NCBI GenBank assembly: GCA_020625635.1
Contig: JAHLBL010000077.1
Span: 1-7,507, forward strand
Direction: 5' to 3'
Length of the DNA stretch: 7,507 bases
Origin: a bacterium
GTDB taxonomy: Bacteria > Bacillota > Clostridia > Oscillospirales > Acutalibacteraceae
Numbering within the stretch: position 1 is the first letter of the stretch; every line of letters begins with the position of its first letter. The notes beneath the pieces are model-generated. The model did not search any database, was not told where the DNA came from, and worked only from the letters and a program-made list of their open reading frames with translations. Of the stretch, positions 5,672 through 7,507 are shown in pieces. Both the position numbers and the translations under genes were made by a program.

Positions 5672-7447
5672 ATGGCAGAATTTATGACAGGACTTAAAAG
5701 GACAAATATGTGCGGCGAGCTCCGTATCGGAGACGTCGGCAGGGAGGTCACGCTCTTCGGCTGGGTTCAGCGTCAGCGCGACCTCGGACAGCTTATTTTT
5801 ATAGATTTGCGCGACCGTACGGGCATCGTGCAGCTCGCGTTCAGCGACGCTACCGAGAAGTCGGTGTTTGAGAAGGCGGCTTCCTGCCGCAGCGAGTTCG
5901 TTCTCGGTGTGAGAGGCAAGGTCGCCGAGAGAAGCGCCAAGACCGACAAGATCCCTACGGGCGATATCGAGATTCAGGTTGAGGAGCTCCGCGTTCTCTC
6001 AAAGGCTCAGACTCCTCCGTTCGAGATCGTCGACGACACCAAGACGGGCGAGGAGCTTCGTCTTAAGCACCGTTATCTCGACCTCAGACGCCGTCCGCTT
6101 CAGGAGAACCTCATTCTCCGCAGCAAAATCGCCAAGGTGACGCGCGACTATTTCTACGAGAACAATTTTATTGAGATCGAAACCCCGATGATGATCAAAT
6201 CAACCCCCGAGGGCGCGCGCGACTACCTCGTGCCGTCGCGTATTCATAAGGGCAAGTTCTACGCGCTTCCCCAGTCGCCCCAGATTTATAAGCAGCTTCT
6301 TATGCTTTCGGGCTTTGACCGCTATATTCAGCTCGCGCGCTGCTTCCGCGACGAGGATCTCCGCGCCGACCGTCAGCCCGAGTTCACACAGATCGATATG
6401 GAGCTTTCCTTCGCCGACCAGGACGAGATTATGGAAATCAACGAGGGACTGTTCAAGCGCCTGTTCAGCGAGGTTCTCGGTCAGGAGTTAAAAACTCCGT
6501 TCGAGAAGATGAGCTACGCCGACGCGATGAACAACTACGGCTCCGACAAGCCCGACGTCCGCTTCGGTATGAAGCTTCAGGACATCAGCGACCTTGTTAA
6601 GGACAGCGATTTCGGTGTGTTCAGCGGCGCTGTTAAGGACGGCGGCTCCGTCCGCTGTATCGTCGCGAAGGACGCGGCGAAGGTCTATACCCGCAAGGAG
6701 ATCGACAAGCTCACCGAGTACGTGCGCGGAATCGGCGCCAAGGGACTCGCGTTTGTCCGCTGGGTAGACGACGAGCCCGCCTGCTCGTTCAAGAAGTTTA
6801 TGAATGAGGGCGAGCTCGCTGAGATCCTCTCGGCAGTAGGCGCGGAGAAGGGCGACGTTGTACTGATCGTTGCGGATAAGAACAGCGTTACGCTGCCTGT
6901 GCTCGGCGCGCTGAGACTTGTTGTCGCCAAGCGTCTCGACATTATCCCCGACGAGTTCCGTTTTGTCTGGATCGTGGACTTCCCGTTCTTCGAGTTCGAC
7001 GAGGAGAGCGGCGAGTGGATCGCTATGCACCATCCGTTCACGATGCCCCGCGAGGATTGCCTGCAATACCTCGACACCGACAAGGGCAAGGTAATAGCGA
7101 AGGCTTACGACCTCACCCTCAACGGCACGGAGCTCAGCTCGGGATCGATCCGTATCACGGACTACGAGCTCCAGCAGAAGATGTTCCGCGCGCTGAAGAT
7201 GACTGACGAGGAGATCGAGGCTAAGTTCGGCTTCCTTGTAGAAGCGTATAAGTACGGCGCTCCGCCTCACGGCGGAATGGGAATCGGTCTTGACCGCGTG
7301 ACGATGCTGCTCTGCAAGGCTGACAGCCTGCGCGACGTCACCGCGTTCCCCAAGGTTCAGAACGCCTCCGAGCTTATGAGCCAGTGCCCCTCGACCGTCG
7401 ACGACGAAAGCCTCGACGTTCTGGGACTTAAAATCAGCGAAGAATAA
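5672..7447 (+). CDS. aspS: Aspartyl-tRNA synthetase (bacterial type)
   Basis: A 591-residue class IIb synthetase of the usual bacterial length. An N-terminal OB-fold anticodon-binding domain (about 1-110) contains FGWVQRQRDLGQLIFIDLRD (29-48). The catalytic domain has HRYLDLRRRPLQENL (133-147), motif 1 at FIEIETPMM (166-174), the aspartate-site QSPQIYKQLLM (201-211), motif 2 at FRDEDLRADRQPEFTQID (225-242) with R226, and motif 3 at GMGIGLDR (535-542) with R542. The GAD insertion of bacterial AspRS fills roughly 285-430, followed by DFPFFEFDEE and HHPFTMPRED. The residue after RD in the OB fold is L38; in several enzymes that also charge tRNA-Asn it is His, so this one looks tRNA-Asp-specific, an inference from memory. 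Motif 3 reads GIGLDR where many relatives have AFGLDR. It is the last gene of the operon, with a terminator starting 17 bases after the stop codon. Confidence 0.97.
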   Translation: MAEFMTGLKRTNMCGELRIGDVGREVTLFGWVQRQRDLGQLIFIDLRDRTGIVQLAFSDATEKSVFEKAASCRSEFVLGVRGKVAERSAKTDKIPTGDIEIQVEELRVLSKAQTPPFEIVDDTKTGEELRLKHRYLDLRRRPLQENLILRSKIAKVTRDYFYENNFIEIETPMMIKSTPEGARDYLVPSRIHKGKFYALPQSPQIYKQLLMLSGFDRYIQLARCFRDEDLRADRQPEFTQIDMELSFADQDEIMEINEGLFKRLFSEVLGQELKTPFEKMSYADAMNNYGSDKPDVRFGMKLQDISDLVKDSDFGVFSGAVKDGGSVRCIVAKDAAKVYTRKEIDKLTEYVRGIGAKGLAFVRWVDDEPACSFKKFMNEGELAEILSAVGAEKGDVVLIVADKNSVTLPVLGALRLVVAKRLDIIPDEFRFVWIVDFPFFEFDEESGEWIAMHHPFTMPREDCLQYLDTDKGKVIAKAYDLTLNGTELSSGSIRITDYELQQKMFRALKMTDEEIEAKFGFLVEAYKYGAPPHGGMGIGLDRVTMLLCKADSLRDVTAFPKVQNASELMSQCPSTVDDESLDVLGLKISEE

Positions 7448-7464
7448 TTAGCGAGCGCATAAAT

Positions 7465-7504
7465 AATCGGTCGGGAACCGTTGTTGTTTCCCCGACCGAT
7501 TTTT
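7465..7504 (+). terminator. Strong intrinsic terminator of the operon
   Basis: AATCGGTCGGG (7465-7475) pairs perfectly with CCCGACCGATT (7491-7501) as an 11-bp stem, and the run of T at 7500-7504 follows at once. The inner AA (7476-7477) may also pair with TT across a one-base bulge. It lies just behind aspS with no gene in between, so it ends the transcript carrying the MinD-like gene, mgsA, hisS and aspS. Confidence 0.9.
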
Positions 7505-7507
7505 CTA

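Noticed and set aside
6488..7270. 260-residue antisense open frame over aspS
   Set aside because: Same shadow effect; low-complexity Leu/Val/Glu/Arg-rich translation, no ribosome binding site context seen, and aspS is certain on the other strand.

Overview
The window reads as one strand of a moderately GC-rich (judged by eye) anaerobic Clostridia genome, most likely from the Ruminococcaceae/Oscillospiraceae side. The clues are an oxygen-sensitive 2-hydroxyacyl-CoA dehydratase-type activase system, a HisRS whose insertion domain is rich in CxxC pairs, a clostridial-looking methylglyoxal synthase, strong GGAGG ribosome binding sites and the standard code. The placement is inferred from protein character, not from a search. 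All six genes lie on the + strand.

Left block (1-2998): the 3' part of a large ATP-driven activase fused to a DUF2229 domain (5' end outside the window), followed 5 bases later by a separate 426-residue HGD-D/COG3581-type protein. In many Firmicutes these parts form one very large polypeptide; here they are two adjacent, translationally coupled genes. Cluster cysteines are kept in every part, so the pair looks like a working iron-sulfur electron-transfer machine of unknown substrate. A hairpin with a short T-run closes the block.

Middle (2999-3145): a 147-base AT-rich intergenic stretch with small direct and inverted repeats and a candidate extended -10 promoter, but no gene.

Right block (3146-7507): an operon of a short MinD/ParA-family ATPase, methylglyoxal synthase (mgsA), histidyl-tRNA synthetase (hisS) and aspartyl-tRNA synthetase (aspS), closed by a strong intrinsic terminator. 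The gaps are 16, 69 and 14 bases. The 69-base gap before hisS carries a possible extended -10 promoter and a strong hairpin, so hisS-aspS may also be transcribed separately. hisS-aspS adjacency is common in Firmicutes.

Nothing mobile, no CRISPR array and no RNA gene was seen. The items most worth a second look are the split activase/dehydratase-like pair, an MgsA whose active-site positions depart from the textbook residues, and a MinD-like ATPase that stops before the usual membrane-targeting helix and has no MinC or MinE in view.
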